Source: Zychaea mexicana
Taxonomy: Eukaryota; Mucoromycota; Mucoromycetes; Mucorales; Lichtheimiaceae
Direction: 5' to 3'
DNA length: 64,000 nucleotides
Assembly: GCF_025766255.1 (NCBI RefSeq)
Contig: NW_026516666.1
Location: forward strand, 1-64,000
The notes under the pieces were generated by a model. It made no database searches, was not told where the DNA came from, and saw only the letters and a program-made list of their open reading frames with translations. How positions within the stretch are numbered: the stretch's first letter is position 1; the number at the start of each line of letters is the position of its first letter. Shown one piece after another: positions 42,724-55,576 of this stretch. A program made the translations under genes and the position numbers.

Positions 42724-43869
42724 ATTACGTGTATGTGAAAGGGGACGCGCGAAAAGAAATTTGGCACGAGGCTTTTAATCGAACAAAGCCTGTATAACAT
42801 AATCCGGACTCGTGAAATAATATGTCCGACAAAGGAAAAGCAAGTCGAACCAGGTAGCTCACCTGAATTTTATTTGGAAAAGGGGGACCCTGAAGATTGA
42901 TCTATTGTAACCACCAGTAACTTCGTTAAATCTATGCTATCATAGCGATACGCAGATACACATTAGAACAGGCTCTTTCTAAAACCATCGACTTCTCGAT
43001 ACGAAGGAAAAGGCTTCAATCAATACTCGGGTTTATTGTTTGCGAGCCGCAAAAGTCATATATAAGTAACGAATCGCTTGGCCTGGAAAACACAGCATCC
43101 CTGTGTGTGTGGGTGCGTGCATGTTTTGGTAGAGCAACTATATCATATCTTTAACAGGTCCCCCTGATATCTTTGGTGAGCGATCATCACTTTCAAATAG
43201 GTGACGCATACCTTGAAAATATGTAACGAAGTAAAGTTAAATAAGAAAAGGAAGAGAGAAGTGAAGGTGTAAGGGGAGGGAAAGAGCTGTTACAAGAATC
43301 ACGCTTTAAAAGCAGGCACATCGGAAAGATCAGTGCAAGCTTTTCGATCCAGGTAAAACCCAAAATGATAAGAAAATTGTGTTGTGATAAGCTACGTGCA
43401 GGAAGAGTGAGAGAGACGAACAGCTGAAAAAAAAACATTCCAATTTTTTACAGATCTGACAATTATACAGGTCTGCTGGCGTATGCTCTGGCGTTGCCTC
43501 TTATAAAATAACCGACCATATCCTCGATAACAATTTTTTTCTTGACAATTGCTTTGGCAATTTAGGCGAACACAGAAAGTGAAAAAGAGTGCCAAAGCAT
43601 TGTGATCGTGTTACTTTCGGCTACGATACAGAGCCACTGTCACTGTTCCCCGCTTTGTTTAGCACGGAGCTGTGAATGGATGGAGGGGGGAGTAATTAGC
43701 TTTTTGTTCGCGAAAAAAGAAAAAGGAACTTGTCGTGCACATAAAAAAAAGGCGAAGCAAAAAGCGGTAAAACGTTTATGCGGAAAGTGCGAAAAAGAAA
43801 AATATATTTTTTTTATTTGTTTATCATTTTCTTATTTGTGTGTAATAAATAATAATAAAAAAGTTCGTT
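42724..43869. other. Intergenic, no gene seen
   Basis: No domain-bearing frame; AT-rich with a poly-A/T stretch near 43800. Confidence 0.5.
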
Positions 43870-44145
43870 TCAATTATCCCAACATATACCGTTGGCATCA
43901 CATGCACCCGAAGGTTCACGATCGGCTGCCGGAGTATATGACCACATTCCCACTGGTATATATTGCAAATTTTCTTCAGGGCGCGGACCACTGAATCTGC
44001 CGATCATCAGAAGAATTATGACAATAGCCAGCACAAGCAATGACCCGATCATGGCACAGAGCAGTGCATCTGTACTACAGACCAAAGCTGTACCAAAACG
44101 AACTGAAGAGAAGAGAAAAAAGAAAGGCGAAATTGCTCGCTTTAT
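43870..44145 (-). CDS. Possible exon of a single-pass membrane protein
   Basis: After a good acceptor (TTTTCTCTTCTCTTCAG near 44106) the frame gives ALLCAMIGSLLVLAIVIILL, a strong membrane segment, then a short hydrophilic tail with WSYTPAADREPSGACDANG and a stop at 43870. Upstream, the frame is open into VDTQPVIWANENSRGFEV, but no start or complete exon structure could be fixed. No family recognised. Confidence 0.3.
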   Translation of the reverse strand: MKRAISPFFFLFSSVRFGTALVCSTDALLCAMIGSLLVLAIVIILLMIGRFSGPRPEENLQYIPVGMWSYTPAADREPSGACDANGICWDN

Positions 44146-44479
44146 ATAGACATTTTTCTCGTTCGGGACTTCAAATCCCCGTGAATTCTCATTGGCCCAG
44201 ATAACGGGTTGCGTATCAACTTGTGGGCTGCCTACTATGGCATAACAAAAGATACAGCACCAAAGGAAATGAAAGGAGGAGTGGTACCTGATGGTCAAGT
44301 AGACAAGCGTGCTTCGGCGGTAGTGGTACGTGTCTCTCACCATGCGGAGCTGTACCCTCCGATGGTATCGGCGCTTGTTTGTGAGTGGGGCCGTGCACGG
44401 CACCGTGTCGAGCAAAAACAAAGACACGAATGTGAATGAGCATGTAGATTCACGGAAGAAATGCTTTTCTGTGAGCAAT

Positions 44480-46606
44480 AAAATGGCAATATAGAATTGT
44501 CCGACAAGGTAAACAACTTAACAGATTCTACGGCATCAGTTGCTTAGTAAATATCAAGGACACGATCCTCCCAGCAGCCAGTTTCCATTTCACCCAACAA
44601 GATAAACAGTATAAAGCGTAGTCCACAGACGATTCCATTTTGCTAGTATCTTTTGACTGCATGTGCGGTGTGCGGGAATAGATACAACACACACTTGACT
44701 CCAACGCTGCAGTGTATCAAAGATCGTTATCTTTTATTGTGAAGCGTGCTTGTCTACTGTTGCTTTATAATTTTCGCCATCCGCCAACAGTTCTCTGAAC
44801 TACGCCGTGTAACCTCCCTCCATCCATTCCGAATTCATACTCTATCCAAGTATGTATGTGCTGCCGCAGATAAGCTGTCCGCTCATGGTAAGTATACGCT
44901 GCCGCTAGTGAAGTTGACTCATCCTTCATTAATTTTCATTGCTGCTGATAAAGTTAATCGGTTCGTTTGTTTTTGTGCGATTCTACGTTCTTTTGAGCAG
45001 CGTTCAAGATCCATTGGGACGATCAGGAGAATAACATTATAAACGACGACTTCCTACTGTACATCTTTTGACCCTTTTGCGCGTAATTCGTTGCTCCATT
45101 GATCACCTTGTTGACTCGCCATTCCTTTGTGCATTTTGAGTACCAAGTAAATTGGCCAAGCGACGCGTAACAACAATGCGCTTTCACTCTACGGAGTTTT
45201 CATTTCAAGGGAAAGCTGTTGGCAACGTTCGAAGTTTGACACACGCATCACTTTGTCACTATTAAAAAAGAAAGATCCGTGTTGCGCTCTTCCTGAGCTC
45301 CTCGTTCCTAGACTACCTTTGCTTCCTGCTGATTTACGTCAGTTGTGCTTGTCACAAGTGTGGGTTGATTCAGTCATGGTTGCCTTTTGCATATTACTTT
45401 TCAATAATTCGTTTGCATCTCTTTTTTTCTTTCTTTGAGAGTAAGGAAGACTGAACTAGCTTTTGCTCTCTATGTTGCTATTGCCAGGATGACTTTAGCT
45501 ATATAATCTAGACATCATTATGAATGCTGTTGTCTATTCGTTACCGCATCTGCAGGGTATTACAATGCTATGCAATCCATTGAGCGGGTTGGGATCCAGG
45601 AAGCTCCAGTCTTTGATCGGATCCTGTTATACAAAGTACCGCATGCAAATGAATTATTAACATAGATATGGACGTGCATGGTTCACATGCTGCGATATTA
45701 AACTTACTAGGGTGATGTTTATATCTTGGTTGACAGCACACAGTAGCAGTCCAGCGTCTTGTATTAGGCTTGCCTTTTCTCTGGCGTTTTGAGCTTGCTA
45801 TCGTATTGTTGTTCGTTTGGTAAGCATCAAGCTTAAGACACTTGCTTCCTTTACTGAACAATTGCTCATGAGTTTGTTATAGAGTTAAAATAGACAAAGT
45901 ACTGTAGTAGTTAGAATTTGCCCAGAAAATAGTGAGGAACACTTTCTGGGAACCGCTATATTTCAAGATGCTCTTGATCCCGTATATATCCTAGCATGAT
46001 AATGTTCCCGCTGCTTACCATAAATCTTGACCTTTGTCAGTAAACTTGACTCCAATAAGTCCTCTGCGTAGTATAACTCTCAAAGCGGTTCGAGTATAGT
46101 TGCAGCAGCACGTTGGGCCAATGAAATCCAAGTACCGGGCACTGCCCGACATTAACAGGAACGCGCGTATGCACATACATACAGCATACAGACTGCTTTT
46201 TTTGGTCATAAAGGGAGAGGGGAGGAGGCGACGATGGTCTTTCTATTCAACAACGGAAGAAAGAATATTCTCACTTCATTTTTTTTTCTCTCTTCTGTCA
46301 CAGGAACTATATCATATAGAGTGCGAGGTGATCCCTTTTGTGACGAAAAGAGGTACACAAGCATTTCTGATATATAAGGAATGCATAGGGTAACCAAAAA
46401 AAATTAGTCTGTGCTTTCGCTCAGTTTTATACTTTTGCAAACCACTGCCACAGCCATACCTTACCACCACCGCTTCCGTTTACCAGAGTCCTCTCCGTCC
46501 TCTTTTGATTTTATTTTACCTTAAACGCTCCTAATAGCTCCTATTTTACGCCTTTCTAATTGATCCTTCTGGCCAAATTGAATCTAGTCATCTTGACGAG
46601 CGTTAC
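44480..46606. other. Intergenic, no gene seen
   Basis: Short frames without domains; no repeats stand out. Confidence 0.5.
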
Positions 46607-47496
46607 ATGACAACGGCACCGACGACACAGACGACTACAGCCACGGAACAAGCGCCTGTCCAAGACGACGACAACGACAACGACGACCACTCCGTTAGTT
46701 TTTCGTCACATGTGAGAAACACAATTCGTCTTTTTCTTTCCCCTTGCAAGCCAAAGTTTGCGTATTTTCACAGACAACGACGACAACGAGAACGAGAACG
46801 AACAGCAACAAGAAAAACAACAACAGCAGCGCCTTTCTGCAGCGAGAACAGCAACTGCGCGTGGCATTCATAATGCGTATCTATTCCTTACTACACCCAT
46901 ATCACCGTCGGTAGTAACTACAGCAACAACAACAACAGCAACAGTAGCAACAGCCACAGCAGTAGCAGCAGGATCCGACAAAGAACGTTCGTTTAACAAA
47001 GCGTATTCAACAGCACCACCAACACCGAAACTACTCACTCCCACCACTGCTGATGTAATCCAGCAACAGCAGCACCACCAGCATCTATTTGACCGGGCGG
47101 CCATTGTCGGTGTTACTCTGTTTTAGATGTCTTTTCGAAATGTTGACAACGGTTCCTTTTCTACTTACAAATTTCATGGAACATGGCCAGCTGCTCTACG
47201 GTAAGTAAAAAAAGGTTATTACGGAGCTGTTGTACCCTTCCTTTCCCCCCAAGCACACATGCGTGCACAGCACATTGAGGGAGGGCCTGTAGGACATCAT
47301 TAAGCATGCTATAACTCTAACAATTATACAGTGCCTTACTTCTTACGAAGTTGGGTGCTCCTGCTGCGAATCAAAAGTGCCATGAAAATCAAAGGCAATT
47401 TGCAAATGACAGGTGCGTTTCTAAAACAAAACAGGTGGTTGGAACACATAACATTAAATTTTTCAGAAGCATAGCTTTATTCGCTTATACTCATTA
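46607..47496 (+). CDS. Low-complexity hypothetical gene, structure uncertain
   Basis: An ATG at 46607 opens a Thr/Asp-rich frame. A second frame (46758-47126) is Gln/Thr/Ala-rich with poly-Q. From 47127 an ATG starts MSFRNVDNGSFSTYKFHG, whose GTAAGT donor (47200) and acceptor (about 47331) join in phase to ALLLTKLGAPAANQKCHE. A further junction near 47410-47465 would end at a TAG near 47496. The splice sites look real, but the relation between the pieces is unclear and no domain is visible. This could be one serine/threonine-rich regulatory gene or two. Confidence 0.25.
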
Positions 47497-47499
47497 GCT

Positions 47500-50400
47500 C
47501 AATTTCCGATACCCTGATAAACTATTTTGCAGTAGACATAATGTAAGAACCCCGTGGGTAAGCTGCTATGTGGTGGTATACAGTCATAGACAAATGAAAA
47601 GTGCTACACCAAGATGATCGAGAGTAGACGATAAAAAACTTGATATACTAAAGCATTATTGTATGGGCTTACTGTGAGTATATGACTACTGAATACTCAG
47701 AAATGTCAAAAAAGAAGCTGCAAGATCATGTTATTGTTGAGTGCCAGGCGCATGGTGCTACATATCGATCGGCCCGGGGGGTCCCTGCCTGTACGACTTT
47801 GTTGTACGATAATCTTGAAAAATGTGTGCCATGTAGCTTTATGGTGACGATACTGTATCACCTGTAGCTCGATGATAACGACTCTTTCTTTCAAAAGCCT
47901 TTGTTTCTTTCTCTCGTTGCGATCATCATCAATGCACCTTAAAAATTTATGACCACTGCAAGCAGCTGCAGCATTCTAGAAAAAGTTTTTGGGCCAAAGA
48001 ACAGCATAGATCATTGTTTTTATTAAGCGCGAGCTTCTGATATATGGTACATACACGGCTTCTTTGCTCATTGCAGCCTTCAGTTAATGTACTACTGTAT
48101 ATTCAGTGCAGAAATAAATATGTTGTCAGTATAACTTTCCTCAGCTGGATTTCGGAAGAGTATTTATGCGAGGATTTTTCCAGCCAATCAGCGTTTTTCT
48201 TCGTTTTCACGGCTTAGCAATGGTGTACAGGAGTTCTCAGCGACCACAATGATCCGTACAAGATGTTGCTGGCTCATAGCATAAACAGTAGAGTCCAATA
48301 TACAGCTTATGGTAGTATCGAATTCTGATTTGAGGTCTCGCCTTGTTTTCTGCTCGCTTCTGACGCTTATTAACGCTCACTGGTTACATTATAATGATTA
48401 TTACTCAGGCGATACATCATGGCTTATAAACGATATGTAACAAACATACGAAAAAGTGCTGCTGCTCCTCTCTTTAAACTGTCTGTAAAATGTGAAATCA
48501 TTAAGTAGATAATCATCTTCTACCATTTATCTAACAAATAGTTGCTCAAAAGTCATGGATCGGCACCCTACTTGCATCGCAAGTTGACAAAAAAAGCGAA
48601 TGTTATCCCACATGTTGCACTGCGGCACAACCCACTGACTGTTTAATAAACTGTTGGATAAAGGATATATGATGCCGTTGCGATGGACTATTCCTTCTAT
48701 TGAGATCTCATGGTGCGATATAAAAGGAGATGAAGCCTAAGAACCGGACACATGTGGGGTATATGGCGGCTAATGATTTGTTTGCGGCAAATGTCACAAG
48801 TTACACTACTCCTTGTGAAGCCAACATCTACTGTAGGACAAAGATCAAGTTCTTCGGCTAAAGATAAACTGTGTCTCAAGGCACGTTTTATGTGGCGCTG
48901 ATATAATATTGTCACAGTCTTGAAGTATCATCTATAAGAAGGAAAGTCAAGAATATCATCTTTGTGCATTTATGCCATAAACTGCTATCTACCATCGGTC
49001 GTCACACTATCAGAAAAAGATGAGGTTCTCAAGAAAATAAACATGCAGCCAGTTATTGAAACTTCTACTAGTCTGTGTACACATCTCAATGACACATCTT
49101 TAGCTATTGATTTTATTTGACGTGTTGAGGATGCGCAAGTTCAAGTTCCTTAAAATGATAGTCAAAATCTATCACATGTCGAAACGCATGCAGCCGGCTC
49201 GCGGAACAATGCATATACTCACATACAGACCGCATTTTTCATGCTCGACGAGAATCAATTACGGTTGCATATCTGTCATTTTCAAACTGTGCTAAGCTAC
49301 CGTCATCTTTTTATGAACTTAGAGAGTCAGCGCATATTCACATTTTTTTGACTTCCAAAAGCACCATCAGCAGCAACAGCAATACTACTAGGCAGGTGTA
49401 GAAAATATAGCTCTTTAGGATTTTTCTTTACAAGTTAAGAAAAAATAAATCAGAAAGAGAGAGAACGTTTCTTGCATTTCTCAAAGTTCCCTAGATTCTT
49501 TCATCGTTACTTACCGAGATTAGATAATTTCGCACTATTCGTTTTCTTCTGATTTGGATAATGGTGAGTTATAGAGCGTGTGAGATATACCACATCCCTC
49601 CTGAGAGACAAATTGTGGCTTCGTGATTCGTATTTCTATTTCAAAACACTACTACACTGTTCCTATGATCCATCAACATTAATAGTAACTAAGATCTACT
49701 CGGTACGTGCAAGTACATACATGTTCGACGCAATAAACTTTTTGCAGTGTTAAACCGAACTTTTTGGTGATGCGCCCTTTTTCAACACACGCAACCCATC
49801 GTTTGTACCACCTCCATACAGAACAATGAATGTCCAAATATATTCCACGTGTCGTTGTATATACTTGATTAGGCTGTTCATCCACTTGCAAGTGGCTTAC
49901 CCTTGCCTGCGTACAAAAGAAAAAAAAATCTGTTTATACAATATGAACAATGATCAGCGTAGGTTATTACGCCATCATGCACATCACACCTGATTACCCT
50001 GGCCTACGCGATGCACTGCAGACTAAAAGAAGAAAACGATATCTTCACTTATCCTTTGGGCGCGTTCACTGGACCTTGTCAAAATAGCGGGATTTTTTTC
50101 ATATATGTTGTTTCACCCCAATCCAGCAAAGAAATGAAGAATAAAATGGAATAAAGTTTACAGGGAGAAAAGGCAACGGTAAGTCGAAGTTTGGATCTAT
50201 CTTTACCCCTACTTGTTGTCAACGGCTTAGAATTCTATATGTTGTGCGCGATGTTTCAACAGTGATAATTGTAGCAGAAGGTTTTCTTGGTAATAGGCGG
50301 GAAAAGAAGAGAAACGCAGCAAAGATGGTCGTCACATGGACAGAGCGTCTTGTAGCCAAGTATCAGGATTACCCCTTCAAAAGAAACTTTTTTTTAACAT

Positions 50401-50677
50401 ATCCAATAAAAATAAAAAATGATCTCGTTTCGGAATGAAACATGGGGCTAAACGATCGAGGGACTCGGAGACGGTGGAGATGTGTACATGCGCTATGACC
50501 TGCGTAAACTGATTGGCGCGAATCAAATAAGCACGTTGTCAACATCGCGCCCACAAATTCGTTTAACTGTTTTCGTAAATTGTCATACAACCTTTGGTAC
50601 ACATACGCGCTTGCACCTTTTCCTTACGTCTTACTACTTAAACTCTTTCTACTGTAGTTTTTATATTGTTATTGTAG
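47500..50677. other. Intergenic, no supported gene
   Basis: About 3.2 kb of short, domain-free frames on both strands. The last few hundred bases probably contain the promoter of the PH/LRR gene; no clear TATA box was seen. Confidence 0.5.
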
Positions 50678-53600
50678 ATGCAGCATTACGTGCATCAACC
50701 GTACCATCGGCACCCAGACCCTCTTGATCAGCTTTATCAACAACAACGAAGCATAGTGAATAAACCCGATGGGACAATATCGAGCAGGTATGTTATTGTT
50801 TTTGCTCTTTTTCTTCCTTTTCTCTTCATTCTCCTCGACTTCCCTTTTCACCTTTTTCTCTTCCTTTATTCACTGTTTTGGTTCTAAAGTGACTCTACTT
50901 CTATGACACTATCACCGTCTCCCTATGCACGGAAAGCGACATCAAGGGCAGTATCGATAACCTCAACATCGTCATCCTCTAAATCATCCGCTGCTTCTGC
51001 TGGTCCGTTTCATCCTCATAGCAGTAGTAGCAGTAGACAACAGTACTCTCACGCCGCGCCAATCATATCATCATCGCGATCTCAAGGAAACTATTCGCCG
51101 TCACTCTCGGCGATCTATCAGAAACCACATCATACAACGCCCATCAGCTCATCGTCCGACCTTGCCTCTGTGGTATCCAATTCCAGCGATGCCATAAGCG
51201 AGCTCACCACTAGCGCTGCAGCACATCGATCCAACTCGCTACCCGAAATGTCATCAGTGTCGTCTCATCAGCTTCCTCATCAACATGAGACCTCTTCTAC
51301 TCGACCGTATCTAGCACAGCGTCAACAATACACACAATTGCTATATGCTGGAGACGTTGTTTTGCACGAAAACCCTGACACGAACAAACTGCAGCTGCTG
51401 CCAATGAGGAAAAGCAAAAAGGTGTTCCTGGTACTAACGGATACGTGCCTACTGCATTTCAAATCAGCCGCTAAAGCTCATTTAGCAGGCATCGAAATCT
51501 CGTTCAACACATCAGCTTCCAAAGATCGGCAGCAACAACAACAATATCCAGCTATCAGAAGCGCAGGAAAAGGTGCCTTGGTGGTGGCATCTCTCAGTGA
51601 TGTGTATGCAGTCCATATTGTCAATACGATTGCTGAAAGTTACACCTTTCGAATTGATTTTACCGCAGACGATGACACGAAACGTGCTACCGCTGTTGTG
51701 GGGCAAGTTTCGACAGCCACCGAGCTTCGACAATGGATCATGTCGCTCCGCAAAGCAACACGTACCCTGGGTCAGCACGTCAGCAACGCTACGATGCAGC
51801 GATGTCTCTCTCCCTCAGAACGATATGCAACAATTGATCGTATCAGAAAGCACAACGATGTGCAAGAAGACATGGCCATGTTCAAGGTTGTGTACAAAGA
51901 AAAGCGGCGGCAAAGTACAAACGACTTGGTGCCCAAAGATGCCTTTGTCACTGTCATTTTTGCCATTGGCAAATACAGCTTTTATCTGCTGCCATCGTCA
52001 TCATCTTCGGGAGGTATGCTTACGCCAACAATCAAAGAAACCTCTGGAAGAAGTGGTAAATCAAGCAGTAGCAGAAAAACTGCAGCTGTCATTATTGCAT
52101 CGTCCTCATTATCGTTTTTGGAGCGCGATCGATACGGTTTGCTCGCCATCAGCGAAATCGAATACGATGATCAAAAAGATGACACATTCCGATTATTGGT
52201 GCGACAAGTCAACAAGCCTTTGCTTCAGATTGCGTTGGTGTCAAATTCATGCGAAGTTATCATTCAGAGACTGCGACAGGCCATGGACTCCTTAGCGCCA
52301 ATCCGAACCACCTACACCTTGCGTCTGCCAGATCATCTGATGAACTCGGCTGTCGTAGCGCTGTCCAGTGCCTCATCATACTATCATCAGGCGGTCATTG
52401 TCAAGGCGGCCAACCATGACGATCCAGGGTATGATGAGCAGTTTCTGCAGTTTGAACTCTTGTTGCATGCGCATTGTGCGGCGTTAAACTTGAACAAGTC
52501 CCGGTTTTTTTATGATGTGTCCGGTCCGTTGGATGCCAAAAAGTTGCTTCTATTGCCACCGAACGCAGTGAGTCAGTCGGCTGATACTTACTCAAAGCAT
52601 GAGCTGGTGGCCTTACTTCGATGCCTTTGGCATAATGTAAGCTTGACGTCTATTTTTTTCGCTATTGTAAAGAAATATCACAGAGCTGACAATATTCATT
52701 CTGACATATTGATAGCCGTTTTTCAAAGAAATCGTTTTCGCCAATCATTCGCTCGAAGAACTGGATTCGTGGGCAGCAAACAATCAGGACGGATGGGCGA
52801 TGCATCCGCGTGATATCTCAGCGAAATCATCCAACAGTGTACTTGCAAACGAACTGTATGCCCTCTTTGTGGACACTCCATTGCTTGCCAAAATTGATTT
52901 GACAAATTGTCGGGTTGGATACAGCAACGCGGCCAGCAAGATATCGTCACTCGCATCCATTGGCACTGCACTACAGCAAAACGGACGACTCAATCAGATA
53001 TGCATTGGCAAAAATCAAATGTCAGCATCGGATATTCAGGAGCTTGTCAATGGTTTGCATGCCAGCAAAGGTCTAACCCATTTGGACATCCATGACATGA
53101 GCTTGCACGCACGACAAATTGAGCAAATCTTGTCCACATTGCTCAGTTACAGTCCAGAACGGTTAACGTATCTGGATGTTTCGTACGGAGCACGATCGCC
53201 GAGCGTATCTCCTGGCCTGATCGAAGCCATTCTCGAGCGATGTACACAGCTTCAAGTATTACGGCTTAAAGGACATCATGACTTGCAGTTTGGTGAGCTC
53301 ATATTCAAATGTCAGCCGACCTTGGTCGAGCTGGATATGAGCCAGATGCAGCATACGAATGACGACATTTTGCAATTGACGCAATGGATACAGTCTTCGT
53401 CCTTCAGCAGCAGCAGTAGTAGTAGTAGTGGTAGTGGTAGTGGTAGCACCAGTACCAGCAGTACCAGCAGCAAGAAGATTGCTACGCATGTACTCAGGCT
53501 GGACGACTGTGGACTACATGGTGGTCACTTGGGAATTCTCATGAAGGCGATCCATCCAAGTGGCAATGTGCACCTGAGTTTCAATGGCAATCCAGTTTTG

Positions 53601-55209
53601 AAGGACGTCGTCCATTTACCCAAACTCTTTCCGGTGTTTATGCACAGCACGCGTGGTCCTACATCGTTGGCGCTTGGCCGAATTGAATGGGAGGAGAATT
53701 CGCTGCGCGAACTGTTTGACTGTCTCCAAGATAACCAAGTTCTGACCTGTCTGGATCTGGCCGAGAGTGGATTCGTATTGGGCACAGAAGATTTGTCTCA
53801 TGATACGGTGCGGGTATTGACTCGCTTGTTTGAGCGCAACACCATGCTCAAGGAGCTGACGTTCCGATCGAGCGCACCATTGCTTGGAAAGGCCATAACA
53901 CAAGCCCTACATGGACTGAAGAGTAACCGGTCTTTGGAGCGATTGGATTTGACGGGACTGGGGCTGGGCGATGCCGGCATTCAGGCATTAGCGAATGTTT
54001 TACAACATAATCGGACCTTACAAGCGCTTGAAATAGATAGCAACTGGGTAAGGCATAGTGACTAAACCTTTTTTTTAAATACTGTATGATCTTATAGCTT
54101 GATAACACTTGTATTTGGATAAAATATAGACGACAATACGAGGATTCCGAGATCTAACAACTGCTATTCCAAAGTCTGGGCTGATCGAGCTGTCACGGCC
54201 GTACAAAGATCTGCGATACCAACTACAAACACTGCGAGAAACGATTGCGGGTTTGATCCAAAGCGAAAATGAAATGCAATGGTTCATTATCCACTCGACA
54301 CAGGCTAGCGAAACACGACGCACACGAGCGCAGCTGCAAATGCAAAACCAGACACGACGGTCCGCCGAAGCGAGCTACAGCAAGATAACAGGGGTAGTCA
54401 ACAAGATGATGCAGGTCGTAGAAGAAAACCACAAGCAATATCAAGTAGAACAGCGACACATTCGTGCCATGCGGCTACAAGCGGAATATGCTGCCGAAGA
54501 ATTGGCAATTGCTCAGCTGCGACTTCAGTCCGATACGTCCATGGCAAGCCATCATGTCGGCTCGCGGTATACATACTCATCCATCGATAGCGGTGCTACT
54601 GGGAACATTAGTAGTCGGTCGGCGTCCGTGAGTACGATAGGGCAGGGATCTGCTGTTTCTGCAGGACAATCAACGACAGCAGGATATCATATCACACAGT
54701 CTCCATTGCCCTCACCACCACCTCCCTGGACAAGTTCATCGTCGCCACCATTACCAGCATTTTCTTCTTCAACGTCTACTTCAACAACGCGACATCAACA
54801 TCATCACCATGATAGTGGCATGTCAATTCAACTTACACCGGCTGAATATCAATATAATACATACCCTTTAACACCAGCATCAACGAGAAGAAGCAGTACA
54901 CCAGAAGAGTACATTGGACATTACGAAGAAGCTGTTTCCTCTGACATTGCTCCACCGGCTGCTCCTGCTGCAGCTTCTACTATTGTCCTTGCATCTTCAT
55001 CTCTATCAACACCTACAACATCTGCTGCACCACCTCGACGAACAAGCAATGCAACTACTGCAAGGCGCGTAACACGCCGACGACATGCGACAGAACCCAC
55101 TGTCAACGAAAACTATGATCATCCTGGATTTGTTGATGACTTTCGCATTATTGTGAGGCAGGAGCTCGGTAGTATCGCAAGACATCAACATCAACAGCAC
55201 CCGTACTAG
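50678..55209 (+). CDS. PH-domain and leucine-rich-repeat protein (1422 aa)
   Basis: Exons 50678-50787, 50890-52636, 52716-54047 and 54130-55209 join in phase. An ATG at 50903 would lose only the first 42 residues. Layout: a Ser-rich disordered N-terminus; a PH-like domain at about 150-290 (LLYAGDVVLHENPDTNKLQL, KVFLVLTDTCLLHFK ... ELRQWIMSLRKA); a second PH-like segment at about 310-480; then leucine-rich repeats of the ribonuclease-inhibitor type (LTHLDIHDMSL, LTYLDVSYG, LQVLRLKGH, LERLDLTGLGLGDAGIQALA). A coiled-coil (QQ/EE-rich, VVNKMMQVVEENHKQY) and a Ser/Pro tail follow. PH plus RNI-type repeats recalls membrane-cortex scaffolds such as CARMIL, but that homology is unproven. Poly-Ser interrupts the repeats at 53397-53470. 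Confidence 0.88.
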
Positions 55210-55576
55210 TACCTCTGTTGATACGTAACTATTTCTTTTTCTTTTTCTTGTTCCTCTCTTACAACTCTACTTGAAAACGCCCAGTTTTGCATTCCTTTCT
55301 TCTCTTCTGTATTATTTGTACTACATACACAAGCCCATCGCTACCTATCCTCCTTCTCCTCTAATATTATATATGACTCTCCAGCAGCAAAATACAACTC
55401 ACTCCCTCAACACAGCAACTACATGACGATGATGATGATAACTATTTTTATATATACTACAATTTCAATGTACTTCAATTCAATAATATAGCCGATACTT
55501 CATTTCTTCCCATCGTGGGGACGATAGCTATAGTAAATAGCATTTATCAATACTTGTCAGTAGTAGGCTCTTATCC

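Noticed and set aside
46868..47104. Minus-strand Val/Ala/Cys-rich frame
   Set aside because: Antisense of CAA/ACA repeats; an artefact of trinucleotide composition.
53259..53489. Minus-strand poly-Thr ORF inside the PH/LRR gene
   Set aside because: Antisense of AGT/AGC serine repeats in exon 3.
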